Part shown: positions 1 through 7,305 of the stretch, piece after piece
Position numbering within the stretch: the first letter of the stretch is position 1
Layout of the letters: each line of letters opens with the position of its first letter
Assembly (NCBI GenBank): GCA_943357245.1
Contig: CALRGH010000004.1
Location: 1-42,810, forward strand
Direction: 5' to 3'
DNA length: 42,810 nt
Source of the DNA: Candidatus Nomurabacteria bacterium
Lineage (GTDB): Bacteria > Patescibacteriota > Minisyncoccia > Phycocordibacterales > UBA9973
Notes under the pieces: generated by a model
The model's input: only the letters and a program-made list of their open reading frames with translations
The model's database searches: none
What the model was told of the DNA's origin: nothing
Program-made: the position numbers and the translations under genes

Positions 1-170
1 CCCCCCCCCCCGCCACTGACGCCGGATTCACCGTCCATTTCCCTCGCGCCGATATTGCCGGTGACAATGCACTCATGATCGCATTCGCCGGATTTGTGGA
101 ATGGCAGAAAAAAGAAAAGAGTCCCGATGTGGTCGGAACTCTTCGCGCAAACGGAACATTGTCACTATAA
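1..170 (+). CDS. tsaD: TsaD C-terminus (tRNA threonylcarbamoyladenosine transferase), 5'-truncated
   Basis: The reading frame open from the window edge (codons in phase with base 3) ends at TAA 168-170. It reads PPPATDAGFTVHFPR, then DIAGDNALMIAFAGF. The DNA-[LM]-MIA block followed by a G[FY] pair is the hallmark C-terminal segment of the TsaD/Kae1 family, which with TsaB/TsaE makes the t6A37 modification of ANN-decoding tRNAs. Only the last 55 or so residues are here, so the metal-binding histidines lie outside the window. The run of eleven C at the very edge encodes the PPP and could hide a sequencing error. It is followed on the same strand by a small gene and valS. Confidence 0.8.
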   Translation, partial: PPPATDAGFTVHFPRADIAGDNALMIAFAGFVEWQKKEKSPDVVGTLRANGTLSL

Positions 171-190
171 ACTTTGACGATATTGTTTTT

Positions 191-199
191 TGCTATAGA
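191..199 (+). promoter_or_regulatory. Extended -10 promoter for the 78-aa gene
   Basis: TGCTATAGA at 191-199 is an extended -10 (TGn plus TATAGA). A start of transcription near 206 would leave a leader of about 15 nt before the ATG at 221. No good -35 is seen. Confidence 0.4.
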
Positions 200-220
200 A
201 TTAGGTCAAAATAATTTCAC

Positions 221-457
221 ATGCATAAACTCACAATAAAAGAAGCCCGCACCGCAAACAAAAGGCTCATTGAAACATCGTTTGCTTTAGATGCAGAAAA
301 AAAGAAAGCGGAGACACTTTTCCGCATTGTCTCAACAGGACCTGATGATGCATGGACTTGCAATTCACAAGAGTGGGAATTACTTTTACACGAAGCGCTT
401 TATCCGCAGATTCAACCAAGCGTGATCAAGAGAGCACAAGCTGTCGTGGCAAAATAA
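221..457 (+). CDS. Small hypothetical protein, 78 aa
   Basis: I do not recognise the family. The product is charged and mostly helical in appearance (for example residues 5-32, rich in K/E/A), with no signal peptide or membrane segment. It lies between tsaD and valS on the same strand, has a plausible extended -10 at 191-199 and is followed 15 nt after its stop by a strong terminator, so it looks like a monocistronic gene rather than noise. The start ATG at 221 is the first in frame; no Shine-Dalgarno is visible. Confidence 0.6.
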   Translation: MHKLTIKEARTANKRLIETSFALDAEKKKAETLFRIVSTGPDDAWTCNSQEWELLLHEALYPQIQPSVIKRAQAVVAK

Positions 458-474
458 TCACCGCGCAAGACAAA

Positions 475-500
475 AAAGGACGAAACTTATTTCGTCCTTT
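475..500 (+). terminator. Intrinsic terminator after the 78-aa gene
   Basis: An 11-bp perfect stem (AAAGGACGAAA 475-485 with TTTCGTCCTTT 490-500), loop CTTA, then a T-rich run. It separates this gene from the valS promoter just downstream. Confidence 0.8.
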
Positions 501-505
501 TTATT

Positions 506-533
506 TTGGAAAAAATACTAAAAATGCTATATT
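506..533 (+). promoter_or_regulatory. valS promoter, predicts a leaderless mRNA
   Basis: TTGGAA (506-511), 16-bp spacer, then TATATT (528-533) preceded by TGC (extended -10). The ATG of valS at 540 lies exactly 6 nt after the -10, where transcription should begin, so the transcript is probably leaderless. Confidence 0.65.
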
Positions 534-539
534 TTGCCT

Positions 540-2720
540 ATGTATCCAGACGAAAATGTCCCCGAAATCCTGACCAAACCCTACAACCCAACAGAAACCG
601 AACAACGCATCTATGACAAATGGCTCGCCAGCGGCTTTTTTTCGCCTGAGAAAATGATTGAGGAGGGAATCATAAAAGAAGACGCAGAAACATTTACTAT
701 TGTCCTCCCTCCCCCAAATGTCACTGGCGTGCTCCATATGGGCCATGCACTCATGATTTCATGGCAAGATATTATGGCTCGTTTTGCTCGTATGCGAGGT
801 AAACGCGCACTTTGGATTCCTGGCACCGACCACGCGGCAATTGCAACCCAATCAAAAGTTGAAGCACAAATCAAAAAAGAAGAAGGAAAATCTCGTCATG
901 ATTTAGGCCGTGATGCAATGCTTGCACGTATAGATGCGTTCGCGCAATCAAGCCACGACACTATTGTTTCTCAAGTAAAAGCAATGGGCGCTTCGTGCGA
1001 TTGGTCTCGTGAGGCATTTACTATGGACGACAATCGCAATCTTGCCGTACGAACTATTTTCTCTCAAATGTATAAAGACGGTCTCATTTATCGCGGACAC
1101 CGTATTGTAAACTGGGATCCAAAAGGACAGACGACTATTGCGGATGATGAAATTGTGTACGAAGAACGCAAAGCGAAAATGTACACATTTAAATATTCAA
1201 AAGACTTCCCTATTTCCATTTCAACAACGCGCCCTGAAACAAAAATCGGTGATGTTGCAGTCGCTGTCAATCCAGAAGACACGCGCTATAGTGAATTTGT
1301 AGGCCGTGAATACGACGCCGTATTTTGTGGCGTACCGATTCATATAAAAATAATTGCAGATAAAGAAGTAGACAAAGACTTCGGCACTGGTGCACTTGGC
1401 GTAACCCCGGCACACTCTATGACTGATTGGGAAATTGCCGACCGACATGATCTTCCTCGCCCCCAAGTTATTAATGAATATGCAAAGATGATGGTTGGTG
1501 GTGAAAATTTACTTGGTAAAAAAACAACCGAGGCTCGCGAGGTGATTGTCGAATGGCTTCGCGCTGAAAACTTGTTGGAAAAAGAAGAAGAAATTGCACA
1601 AAATATTTCTACCGCAGAACGCACCGGCGGTATTATCGAACCATTGCCAAAATTGCAATGGTTTATTGCCGTAAATAAAGAAATCCCAGGACGCGGTAAA
1701 ACACTCAAAGATATCATGCGTGAACCCGTTGAGAGCGGTGCAATTAAAATCTTGCCAGACCATTTTGATAAGACCTATTTCCACTGGATCGACAATTTGC
1801 GCGACTGGTGTATTTCCAGACAAATTTGGTATGGTCATCGTATTCCTGTCTGGTATAAAGGAGATGAAGTATATTGTGGCATTGATGCACCAATTGGTGA
1901 TGGTTGGATTCAAGATGAAGACACCCTCGACACGTGGTTCTCGTCCGGCCTTTGGACATTCTCTACACTCGGCTGGCCAAACAACACGAAAGAATTAGAA
2001 ATCTATCACCCAACAACCGTGATTCAACCTGGAACCGAAATTCTTTTCTTTTGGGTTGCGCGCATGATTTTGATGACTGGCTACGCATTGGATACCATTC
2101 CATTTAAAACAGTTCTACTTAATGGAATGGTTCGCGACTCACAAGGACGGAAGTTTTCAAAATCACTTGGTAATGGCGGTGACCCAATCGAAACTGCACA
2201 AAAATACGGCGCAGATGCTATTCGTATGTATTTTGCTATTGCATCAACTCCTGGAACAGACACAAAATTATACGAAGACAAAATCAAAGGTTATAAACAC
2301 TTCGCAAACAAACTCTGGAACATCACGCGATTCGTTATGGCGCGCACCGATACTGCACATTGGACAGCAACACCTGCGTATACCGAAGCGGATCAAACAC
2401 TTCGCAATGAATTTGATGCAATCGCGCAAGATGTGACAAAAGATATCGACGCGTATCGTTTTTATCTCGCCGGAGAAAAGTTATACCACTACATCTGGTC
2501 TACATTTGCTGATACAATACTTGAAGGGAGTAAACAAATTTTGGATGGCACGGATGCAGATGCAAAACAATCACGACAAGTGTTGCTTGCAACTATTCTT
2601 CGCGACTCGATAAAATTATTGCACCCATTCATGCCATTTGTTACCGAAGAACTTTGGAGTCTTATTCCGCACCAAGATACTGATCACGAGCTCCTCATGG
2701 TTTCAAAGTGGCCAAATTAA
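540..2720 (+). CDS. valS: Valine--tRNA ligase (short form)
   Basis: Class I aminoacyl-tRNA synthetase charging tRNA-Val in the cytoplasm. The HIGH-type motif is HMGH at residues 66-69 (in PPPNVTGVLHMGHAL), and the KMSKS-type motif is KFSKS near 538-542. Between them lies the CP1 editing region with TTRPET and VTPAHS. Length is about 726 aa against roughly 880-950 in most bacteria: the protein stops right after the anticodon-binding domain (ends SKWPN) and lacks the C-terminal coiled-coil tRNA arm, which is common in CPR genomes. I chose ATG 540 over the in-frame TTG at 534 because the -10 box ends at 533. A repeat element separates it from the next gene. Confidence 0.95.
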   Translation: MYPDENVPEILTKPYNPTETEQRIYDKWLASGFFSPEKMIEEGIIKEDAETFTIVLPPPNVTGVLHMGHALMISWQDIMARFARMRGKRALWIPGTDHAAIATQSKVEAQIKKEEGKSRHDLGRDAMLARIDAFAQSSHDTIVSQVKAMGASCDWSREAFTMDDNRNLAVRTIFSQMYKDGLIYRGHRIVNWDPKGQTTIADDEIVYEERKAKMYTFKYSKDFPISISTTRPETKIGDVAVAVNPEDTRYSEFVGREYDAVFCGVPIHIKIIADKEVDKDFGTGALGVTPAHSMTDWEIADRHDLPRPQVINEYAKMMVGGENLLGKKTTEAREVIVEWLRAENLLEKEEEIAQNISTAERTGGIIEPLPKLQWFIAVNKEIPGRGKTLKDIMREPVESGAIKILPDHFDKTYFHWIDNLRDWCISRQIWYGHRIPVWYKGDEVYCGIDAPIGDGWIQDEDTLDTWFSSGLWTFSTLGWPNNTKELEIYHPTTVIQPGTEILFFWVARMILMTGYALDTIPFKTVLLNGMVRDSQGRKFSKSLGNGGDPIETAQKYGADAIRMYFAIASTPGTDTKLYEDKIKGYKHFANKLWNITRFVMARTDTAHWTATPAYTEADQTLRNEFDAIAQDVTKDIDAYRFYLAGEKLYHYIWSTFADTILEGSKQILDGTDADAKQSRQVLLATILRDSIKLLHPFMPFVTEELWSLIPHQDTDHELLMVSKWPN

Positions 2721-2731
2721 ATATACCAATA

Positions 2732-2870
2732 TACGAATGTGTGCGAATGGCACGAATATTGCGAATGGCACGACTCCCTCTCCATGATAAGGAGAGGGCT
2801 GGGGTGAGGTAAACTTATTCGTATTATTCGTAAATTAGTATTAATTCGCATATTTGTATCTTCATTCGCT
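2732..2870. repeat. Composite hairpin element with degenerate ACGAAT/ATTCGT arms
   Basis: The valS-PrsW gap holds a left arm of repeated RCGAAT words (2732-2773), a hairpin (CCCTCTCC 2776-2783 with GGAGAGGG 2791-2798, followed by CTGGGGTGAGG) and a right arm of repeated ATTCGY words (2815-2870). The arms are mutually complementary. The architecture matches the other word-arm elements in this window. Confidence 0.65.
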
Positions 2871-3623
2871 ATGGAACGCATAACAGAACTGCTCATCAAT
2901 TCATCATACGACCCAACCAAACTCATCCTCTCGCTCGTAGGGGGATTTATTCCTGCGCTTTTGTGGCTCATGTTTTGGATGCGCGAAGATAGAGAACGTC
3001 CAGAACCAAAAGGACTTATTTTCCTCACGCTTCTCGCAGGGATGATTGCGGTTATTCCTGTGCTTCCTTTACAACGACTCGCATCACAATACATTACCGA
3101 TCAAAACAATCTCTTACCTGTACTTGTTGCCATTGAAGAAATAGTGAAATTCTTTGCTGTCTCCATTATTATTTTCCGCAACAAATTTCTCGATGAACCA
3201 GTCGACTACGCACTGTATTTCATTGTCGGCGCATTAGGCTTTGCTACCCTTGAGAATGCCCTCTTTCTCACCTACCCGATCAATATCGGCGATACAACCG
3301 TGAGCGTCCTCACGGGCAACTTGCGATTCCTTGGTGCGACACTACTACATGCAATGACGACAGGATTTGTCGGTTGTATGCTCGGTCTCGCATTTTTCAA
3401 ATCAAACAAAATGAAATTCTTTTACATCTTGGGAGGGCTTACTGTTGGTATCGTGTTGCATACTGTGTTTAATTTTTTTATAATAAAGAACAACGGTGGC
3501 GATGTGCTCACGGTGTTTGGATTTCTTTGGGTCTTCGCCGTTATCATCATGCTTCTGTTTGAAAAACTTCGTCGCATGAGTGAACCGCTCTATATTACCG
3601 ATCGCGCGTCAATCATCGTTTAA
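2871..3623 (+). CDS. PrsW-family intramembrane metalloprotease
   Basis: An integral membrane protein of 250 aa with about eight hydrophobic segments. The family signature is present in order: IEEIVKF (E89, E90, K93), the FATLENALF segment (E128), LLHAMTTG (H160) and LHTVFNF (H197), which together should form the metal site of PrsW/CPBP-like proteases. In Bacillus, PrsW makes the first cut of an anti-sigma factor; the substrate here is unknown, since no sigma/anti-sigma pair is nearby. Residues 39-46 (EDRERPEP) match the conserved loop of the family. The start ATG follows the repeat element directly. Confidence 0.85.
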   Translation: MERITELLINSSYDPTKLILSLVGGFIPALLWLMFWMREDRERPEPKGLIFLTLLAGMIAVIPVLPLQRLASQYITDQNNLLPVLVAIEEIVKFFAVSIIIFRNKFLDEPVDYALYFIVGALGFATLENALFLTYPINIGDTTVSVLTGNLRFLGATLLHAMTTGFVGCMLGLAFFKSNKMKFFYILGGLTVGIVLHTVFNFFIIKNNGGDVLTVFGFLWVFAVIIMLLFEKLRRMSEPLYITDRASIIV

Positions 3624-3625
3624 CA

Positions 3626-3697
3626 GGGTAGTAGAAGTTGGTAAGGCGCGAAGCGCGTTCCGACTGCGTATCGAAACATTACCAACTTTCACTACCC
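3626..3697. promoter_or_regulatory. Long inverted repeat upstream of hsp20
   Basis: A 19-nt arm at 3626-3644 (GGGTAGTAGAAGTTGGTAA) is nearly perfectly complementary to 3679-3697; the interior holds a second small palindrome (GCGCGAAGCGCG, 3646-3657). It ends 11 nt before the hsp20 ATG. It could be a terminator for the protease gene, an operator, or an mRNA leader structure (thermometer-like). It does not match the CIRCE consensus. Confidence 0.5.
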
Positions 3698-3708
3698 CAC
3701 TAACTTAT

Positions 3709-4182
3709 ATGCAACAAAAAAGATCATTTTTTCAAAGACTCACTGGTGGTATCCGTCTTCCTGAAAAGGACGACGAAGAAGTAGTTATTCTTGGTGGCAA
3801 TGGAAAACCGTCTCGAGACGCTATTGCCTATGAAAGCGACGAAGACGCAGAAGATGGCGAACTCACTATTGATATGTACCAGACTGCCAATGAAATCATT
3901 GTGCAGACCATGACCGCTGGTGTCCGTCCTGAAGACCTCCAAATCAACATCACGCGTGATATGGTGACTATCCGTGGCAAGCGCGAAGCAAACCGCATGA
4001 TAGATGACGGCGATTACTTTATGCGCGAATTATACTGGGGCACGTTCTCCCGAAGCATTCTCCTTCCGCAAGAAGTCGAGCCCGACCGCGCAGAAGCAAT
4101 CGAACGCAACGGTCTCCTTGTCATCAAAATCCCTAAAATCGACAAACAAAAGAAAGCAAATGTAAAAGTAAAGTCGTTATAG
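3709..4182 (+). CDS. Hsp20/alpha-crystallin family small heat shock protein
   Basis: A 157-aa ATP-independent holdase. The alpha-crystallin domain covers about residues 50-150: ANEIIVQTMTAGVRPEDLQINI, then VTIRGKRE, the MRELYWGTFSRSILLP segment and NGLLVIKIPK, typical of bacterial IbpA-like proteins. The N-terminal arm (residues 1-45) starts MQQKRSFFQRLTGG, then a short acidic stretch. The frame is open further upstream, but that part overlaps the protease gene and the inverted repeat; the ATG at 3709 is the first that gives a normal Hsp20 N-terminus. A palindromic terminator follows 7 nt after the stop. Confidence 0.9.
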   Translation: MQQKRSFFQRLTGGIRLPEKDDEEVVILGGNGKPSRDAIAYESDEDAEDGELTIDMYQTANEIIVQTMTAGVRPEDLQINITRDMVTIRGKREANRMIDDGDYFMRELYWGTFSRSILLPQEVEPDRAEAIERNGLLVIKIPKIDKQKKANVKVKSL

Positions 4183-4189
4183 AAAAATA

Positions 4190-4225
4190 AAATGGCGTAC
4201 TTCTTTTAAAAGAAGTACGCCATTT
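4190..4225. terminator. Bidirectional terminator between hsp20 and the lipoprotein gene
   Basis: A perfect 18-bp palindrome (AAATGGCGTACTTCTTTT 4190-4207 and its complement 4208-4225) with A/T-rich flanks on both sides, placed between two convergent genes. Confidence 0.85.
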
Positions 4226-4235
4226 AAACAACTAC

Positions 4236-4871
4236 CTACAAATAATTTACCACCCACATATAATCATATGCTTTCAAGTGATAGCCGAGACCAAACACTG
4301 AGTCAAAGTCAGACGCAGTTATGTATTCAGTAAAGTGATCATCATGTTCATCTCTATATTCGCCAAGCTCGTATTCCTTAACTTGAGTATCTAATAATCC
4401 TTTTACGGTTAAAAGATTCTCATACTCATCTTGATTTTTCTTACTCTGCTTCAGTACCTCAACTTTAGTACAGGTACGATATGGTTGTGAAGTCGGCGTA
4501 TAGTTTTCTGGAAAAACCCATGAGTAACGATGAATCTCAACCGAGTCAATTTTGCCATCATTATTCGAGTCAAAAAAGATTTTCTTTACCTGTTCTTCAT
4601 AAGTTGGACCATAGATATCGTCGTAAGTAAGTGTTCTATTTGTGTCTTTACCCAACACACGGTCTACAACAGTGAAGGTATACTTTTCCGACATTTTTTC
4701 AACATCATCAGGATAATACCAGCCATGATACGAGGAAGTAAAAAGTCTAATCTCAACTTTTGCTTTTGCTTCCTGTTTTTTAATGACGGCAACTTTTTCT
4801 TTTGGATTTGAACAGCTTGTAACACCAATTGCCACCAAGGCAATGATTGAAATTAAGATTATTTTTTTCAT
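4236..4871 (-). CDS. Hypothetical lipoprotein with an EF-hand-like calcium loop
   Basis: A 211-aa secreted lipoprotein: positively charged start MKK, a hydrophobic core to residue 16 and a lipobox VTSC with the acylated Cys at about residue 20. Residues 100-113 read FFDSNNDGKIDSVE, the DxNxDGxID pattern of an EF-hand/dockerin-type calcium loop. The rest is rich in Asp/Glu/Tyr and not recognised. No operon partner: a terminator lies downstream and a 15-bp inverted repeat upstream. Function unknown; the calcium loop is visible but binding is inference. Confidence 0.7.
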   Translation of the reverse strand: MKKIILISIIALVAIGVTSCSNPKEKVAVIKKQEAKAKVEIRLFTSSYHGWYYPDDVEKMSEKYTFTVVDRVLGKDTNRTLTYDDIYGPTYEEQVKKIFFDSNNDGKIDSVEIHRYSWVFPENYTPTSQPYRTCTKVEVLKQSKKNQDEYENLLTVKGLLDTQVKEYELGEYRDEHDDHFTEYITASDFDSVFGLGYHLKAYDYMWVVNYL

Positions 4872-4882
4872 GATTTTGAGGT

Positions 4883-4931
4883 TTTATTGGTTATCACACA
4901 AACCATGTTTTAGTTGTTGTGATAACCAATA
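4883..4931. promoter_or_regulatory. 15-bp inverted repeat upstream of the lipoprotein gene
   Basis: TTATTGGTTATCACA (4883-4897) is perfectly complementary to 4917-4931. On the gene's strand the proximal arm gives TGTGATAACCAAT about 12 nt before the ATG. A similar TGATAACCAAT follows a similar AAAACATGG in the leader of the gene at 33600-34016. Confidence 0.55.
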
Positions 4932-5113
4932 AATTGCCCTAAAAATCATTTTTTCAAATAACTATTTCTCTGTATACATAATAGCATAAATATAGTACGA
5001 AGTCAATATGTCCTTATTTTACCTTCCCAATACAGGATTTTCTGCTAAAATGGCTCTACTGGTTGGCTAAACCACGCAAAGCGTGGTCGCCCGACCAAAT
5101 TAATTTGGTTTAG

Positions 5114-5185
5114 GGCCCTATCGTCTAACGGTTAGGACACATCCTTCTCAAGGATGGAATCAGAGTTCGATTCTCTGTAGGGTCA
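5114..5185 (+). tRNA. tRNA-Glu (anticodon CTC)
   Basis: Cloverleaf: acceptor GGCCCTA (5114-5120) pairs TAGGGTC (5178-5184); D arm typical of tRNA-Glu; anticodon stem CATCC/GGATG with loop TTCTCAA gives CTC; T arm CAGAG-TTCGATT-CTCTG. The discriminator A is followed by CCG, so CCA is not fully encoded. An extended -10 (TGC TAAAAT, 5043-5051) lies upstream, followed by hairpins in the presumed 5' leader. The 3' part of the gene recurs downstream (see repeats). Confidence 0.95.
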
Positions 5186-5376
5186 CCGGTTCAAAAATGA
5201 GCTCCGCATACGCGGAGCCATTTTTGTTCGGTGACCCTAAGCACGCAAACTGCTTTGCGTGCGGCAGAGAATCGAAAGGCGGAGCCATGTTTTGTAGCAA
5301 CAAAACAGGTGAGCCGGGGTAGCGAAATTTTTGTTGCAACAAAAATATTCGTGACCGATTCTCTGTAGGGTCACCG
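5168..5376. repeat. Duplicated tRNA-Glu 3' end with nested hairpins
   Basis: The 21 nt 5168-5188 (T arm plus acceptor strand, ending GGGTCACCG) recur exactly at 5356-5376. Between them an inverted copy is split in two: GGTGACCCTA ends at 5239 and CAGAGAATCG starts at 5265, separated by a 25-nt hairpin (5240-5264). A terminator-like hairpin (CAAAAATG...GCTCCGC ATAC GCGGAGC...) sits right after the tRNA. No integrase gene is nearby. Confidence 0.75.
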
Positions 5377-5505
5377 CGCCAAAAAATCCCATCTGCATGG
5401 GATTTTTTGCTACGCGGTGAAGCCGGAGCGTTATGGTTCGCCGCGAACCATCGCGAGGCGGGGTCGCGAAATTTTACTTGCGTCGGCAAGTAAAATATTT
5501 GTGAC
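5319..5505. repeat. Two GTCAC-type palindromes with variable stems
   Basis: 5319-5355 and 5463-5505 share the pattern (GT)AGCGAAATTTT or GTCGCGAAATTTT, then a private stem-loop, then AAAATATT[CT]GTGAC; both follow a G/C-rich GGCGGGGT or GCCGGGGT. The flanks are conserved while the inner stems (TGTTGCAACA versus ACTTGC...GCAAGT) differ. The array at 22.75 kb carries the same ends. A terminator-like hairpin (AAAAAATCCCAT/ATGGGATTTTTT) lies between at about 5382-5410. Confidence 0.65.
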
Positions 5506-5534
5506 ACAAGATACAAAAATTATTTGTGATATTT

Positions 5535-5714
5535 CTATTTAATCGGATTCTCTCCTTTGATGATACGGATGAGGAAGAGCACAACCGCAACAACGAGCAA
5601 GATGTGAATAAACCCACCCACGACATTAAAACCAATAAACCCAACAAGCCAGAGGACAAGTAAGACGACTGCAATTGTGGTAAGTAGAAAATTATATATA
5701 CCCAGCAGTGACAT
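5535..5714 (-). CDS. lmo0937-family small membrane protein, 59 aa
   Basis: A short gene reading MSLLGIYNFLLTTIAVVLLV, then LWLVGFIGFNVVGGFIHILL and ending KGENPIK. It has two hydrophobic helices (about 8-25 and 34-51) joined by a Gly-rich turn, matching the small lmo0937 / DUF5670 family found in many bacteria; its role is not established. The start ATG is at 5714 and the stop TAG at 5535-5537. No clear Shine-Dalgarno. It stands alone between the tRNA-Glu repeat mosaic and the copper genes. Confidence 0.75.
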   Translation of the reverse strand: MSLLGIYNFLLTTIAVVLLVLWLVGFIGFNVVGGFIHILLVVAVVLFLIRIIKGENPIK

Positions 5715-5868
5715 TTTAAAGAAAATGTACTACGGGGCAAGTTAGCTGATAATTGCCCTACTCTTTAAGTGTGTACCTATAAAAATGAATGTCCTAATAT
5801 GCGAATACTGAGAATAAACAAGAATCTGGATACCGAATCAAGTCCGGCGTGATACAAGAGAAGAGAAA

Positions 5869-6264
5869 TTATGTAAAATTAACCACAAAATTATACATAC
5901 CCATACCACAGACTCCTTGAAATGGTTCGCCCGCTTTTGGCGTACCGATATCAATTTCTGTCTCCCCTGTTTGCGGTAAGATTTTTTGATAATTGAGCGA
6001 TTTGATCACCAGAGATGCGGAGCAATCAAACGTGCCTCCTGTCGTCACAATCAATTTTGTCGGAATCCCCGCTTTTGCTTCTGATACTTTTGGCGAATAG
6101 CCACCTTTTGCCTCTATTCGAATATATTGCACGCCATCTTTTATCTCAACATTTTGTGCAGATTGTGTGCCCCCTTTATTTTTAAACAATGAACCACTGG
6201 TAACAATAATACCGATACCGATAACAAGCGCTAGTGTAATGATTATTGAAGCTGTTCTTTGCAT
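5869..6264 (-). CDS. Membrane-anchored cupredoxin-like copper-binding protein
   Basis: 131 aa: an N-terminal membrane helix (residues 5-23) followed by an extracytoplasmic beta domain of the EfeO-type cupredoxin fold (Cupredoxin_1). Candidate copper ligands are C81 (TFDCSAS) and the C119/M121/M123 cluster (GVCGMGMY). It is the last gene of the copper cluster, 18 nt after the transporter gene, but has its own excellent extended -10 (TGA TATAAT, 6271-6279) exactly 6 nt before the ATG. It probably accepts copper outside the membrane; the exact partner is inference. Confidence 0.8.
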   Translation of the reverse strand: MQRTASIIITLALVIGIGIIVTSGSLFKNKGGTQSAQNVEIKDGVQYIRIEAKGGYSPKVSEAKAGIPTKLIVTTGGTFDCSASLVIKSLNYQKILPQTGETEIDIGTPKAGEPFQGVCGMGMYNFVVNFT

Positions 6265-6270
6265 GTGCTA

Positions 6271-6279
6271 ATTATATCA
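6271..6279 (-). promoter_or_regulatory. Extended -10 of the cupredoxin gene
   Basis: On the minus strand TGATATAAT lies 6 nt before the ATG at 6264, predicting a leaderless mRNA started inside the copper operon in addition to read-through from csoR. Confidence 0.6.
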
Positions 6280-6282
6280 GAA

Positions 6283-7305
6283 TTAAATATTAAATAACGG
6301 ACTAATGATACCAAGCCCTGCAAGCCCGCCGAGCAGTGCAAATAGTCCAAGTCCTATGACCACAATGCCTGCCGATTTGAAAAAGAGTGGCGCATGTTTC
6401 CCGTGGGCAAACGATGCTGACCCAAATGAGAGTAATGCGAGCACAGGCAGTGTGCCGAGCGCGAATGCACCCATAATAAGTGCTCCGCCAACAAATGAAC
6501 CACTTGATAATGCGACCACTTGCATTGACTGCGTAAATCCGCACGGCAAGAAAAAAGTTGCAAATCCAATGATAAGCGGGGTGAATGTCTTATGTTCAAT
6601 CTTTCTCAAAAAATTAAAAATTCCTGATGGTAAGGTAACCTTGTTTTTTGCAAATACATCAACAAGATTAAGTCCGAGAAGCACCATGACTAGAGATGCG
6701 AGAATGCCAAGTATCGCAGTGAAAATGAAGTTTATACCGATAGCGTTACCGATTATTCCAAGTAGTCCCCCAAGTAATACAAAACTAACAAGTCTCCCCA
6801 CGTGGAAAAGTAAGAATGTTTTTGTATCACTCTCATTGTCTTGTGAAATTTTTGCGGAAAGCGACAACACTAAACCACCCACAATCGCTAAACAACTCGA
6901 TACTGACGCAATAAGGCCAATAATAAAACTACTCGCAGGTGTTGTCGCACCTCCTATACCAAGATTGAGCACGCCAGATTTCTGTAGAATAAAAAAGAGG
7001 GCAAGAAATACGAGACCAACAGGAATCGCCTGCCAAATAACCTCATTATTTTGTTTTTCCTTGGTATGTTTTTCGGTTGAAAGTACGTATTTATGAGATT
7101 CTATTTTTGAATTTAAGATTCCAATAATTTCATCTTGATTTTTCTCATCATCTGTTTCAATTTCAACCGTTTGATTTTTCAAATTCACTTGCACTCTTTT
7201 AACAAAATCTTGCTCGCCTAAAATATCTTCGATTAAGATTTTGCATGACGCACAGTGTGTCCCCGAAACGTGAAGTGTGTATTTTTTTGTTTGTGGTGAT
7301 TTCAT
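6283..7305 (-). CDS. HMA domain fused to a TauE/SafE (DsbD-like) transporter
   Basis: 340 aa. Residues 8-75 form a heavy-metal-associated domain with GTHCASC (C18, C21). The rest has six to seven membrane helices of the UreH/DsbD-type sulfite exporter TauE/SafE family, including the GFATFFLPCGFTQSM segment with its conserved Pro-Cys. Such fusions accompany CopA ATPases and are thought to help copper export or delivery. The start overlaps the copA stop by 4 nt (ATGA), so the two are translationally coupled. Confidence 0.85.
   Translation of the reverse strand: MKSPQTKKYTLHVSGTHCASCKILIEDILGEQDFVKRVQVNLKNQTVEIETDDEKNQDEIIGILNSKIESHKYVLSTEKHTKEKQNNEVIWQAIPVGLVFLALFFILQKSGVLNLGIGGATTPASSFIIGLIASVSSCLAIVGGLVLSLSAKISQDNESDTKTFLLFHVGRLVSFVLLGGLLGIIGNAIGINFIFTAILGILASLVMVLLGLNLVDVFAKNKVTLPSGIFNFLRKIEHKTFTPLIIGFATFFLPCGFTQSMQVVALSSGSFVGGALIMGAFALGTLPVLALLSFGSASFAHGKHAPLFFKSAGIVVIGLGLFALLGGLAGLGIISPLFNI

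Noticed and set aside
1-11. Poly-C tract as a phase-variable switch
   Set aside because: It lies at the window edge and encodes a Pro run that fits TsaD; an assembly or sequencing limit is equally likely, and nothing supports phase variation.
3626-3697. CIRCE (HrcA) operator before hsp20
   Set aside because: The inverted repeat lacks the TTAGCACTC-N9-GAGTGCTAA consensus.
5168-5376. Integrated phage or genomic island at tRNA-Glu
   Set aside because: Direct repeats of the tRNA end exist, but only about 170 bp of hairpins lie between them and no integrase is near; a decayed island cannot be fully excluded.
6305-7096. 263-codon plus-strand ORF antisense to the TauE-like transporter
   Set aside because: It overlaps a clearly conserved gene on the other strand, has low-complexity Pro/Ser/Thr content and no promoter; it is an antisense shadow.
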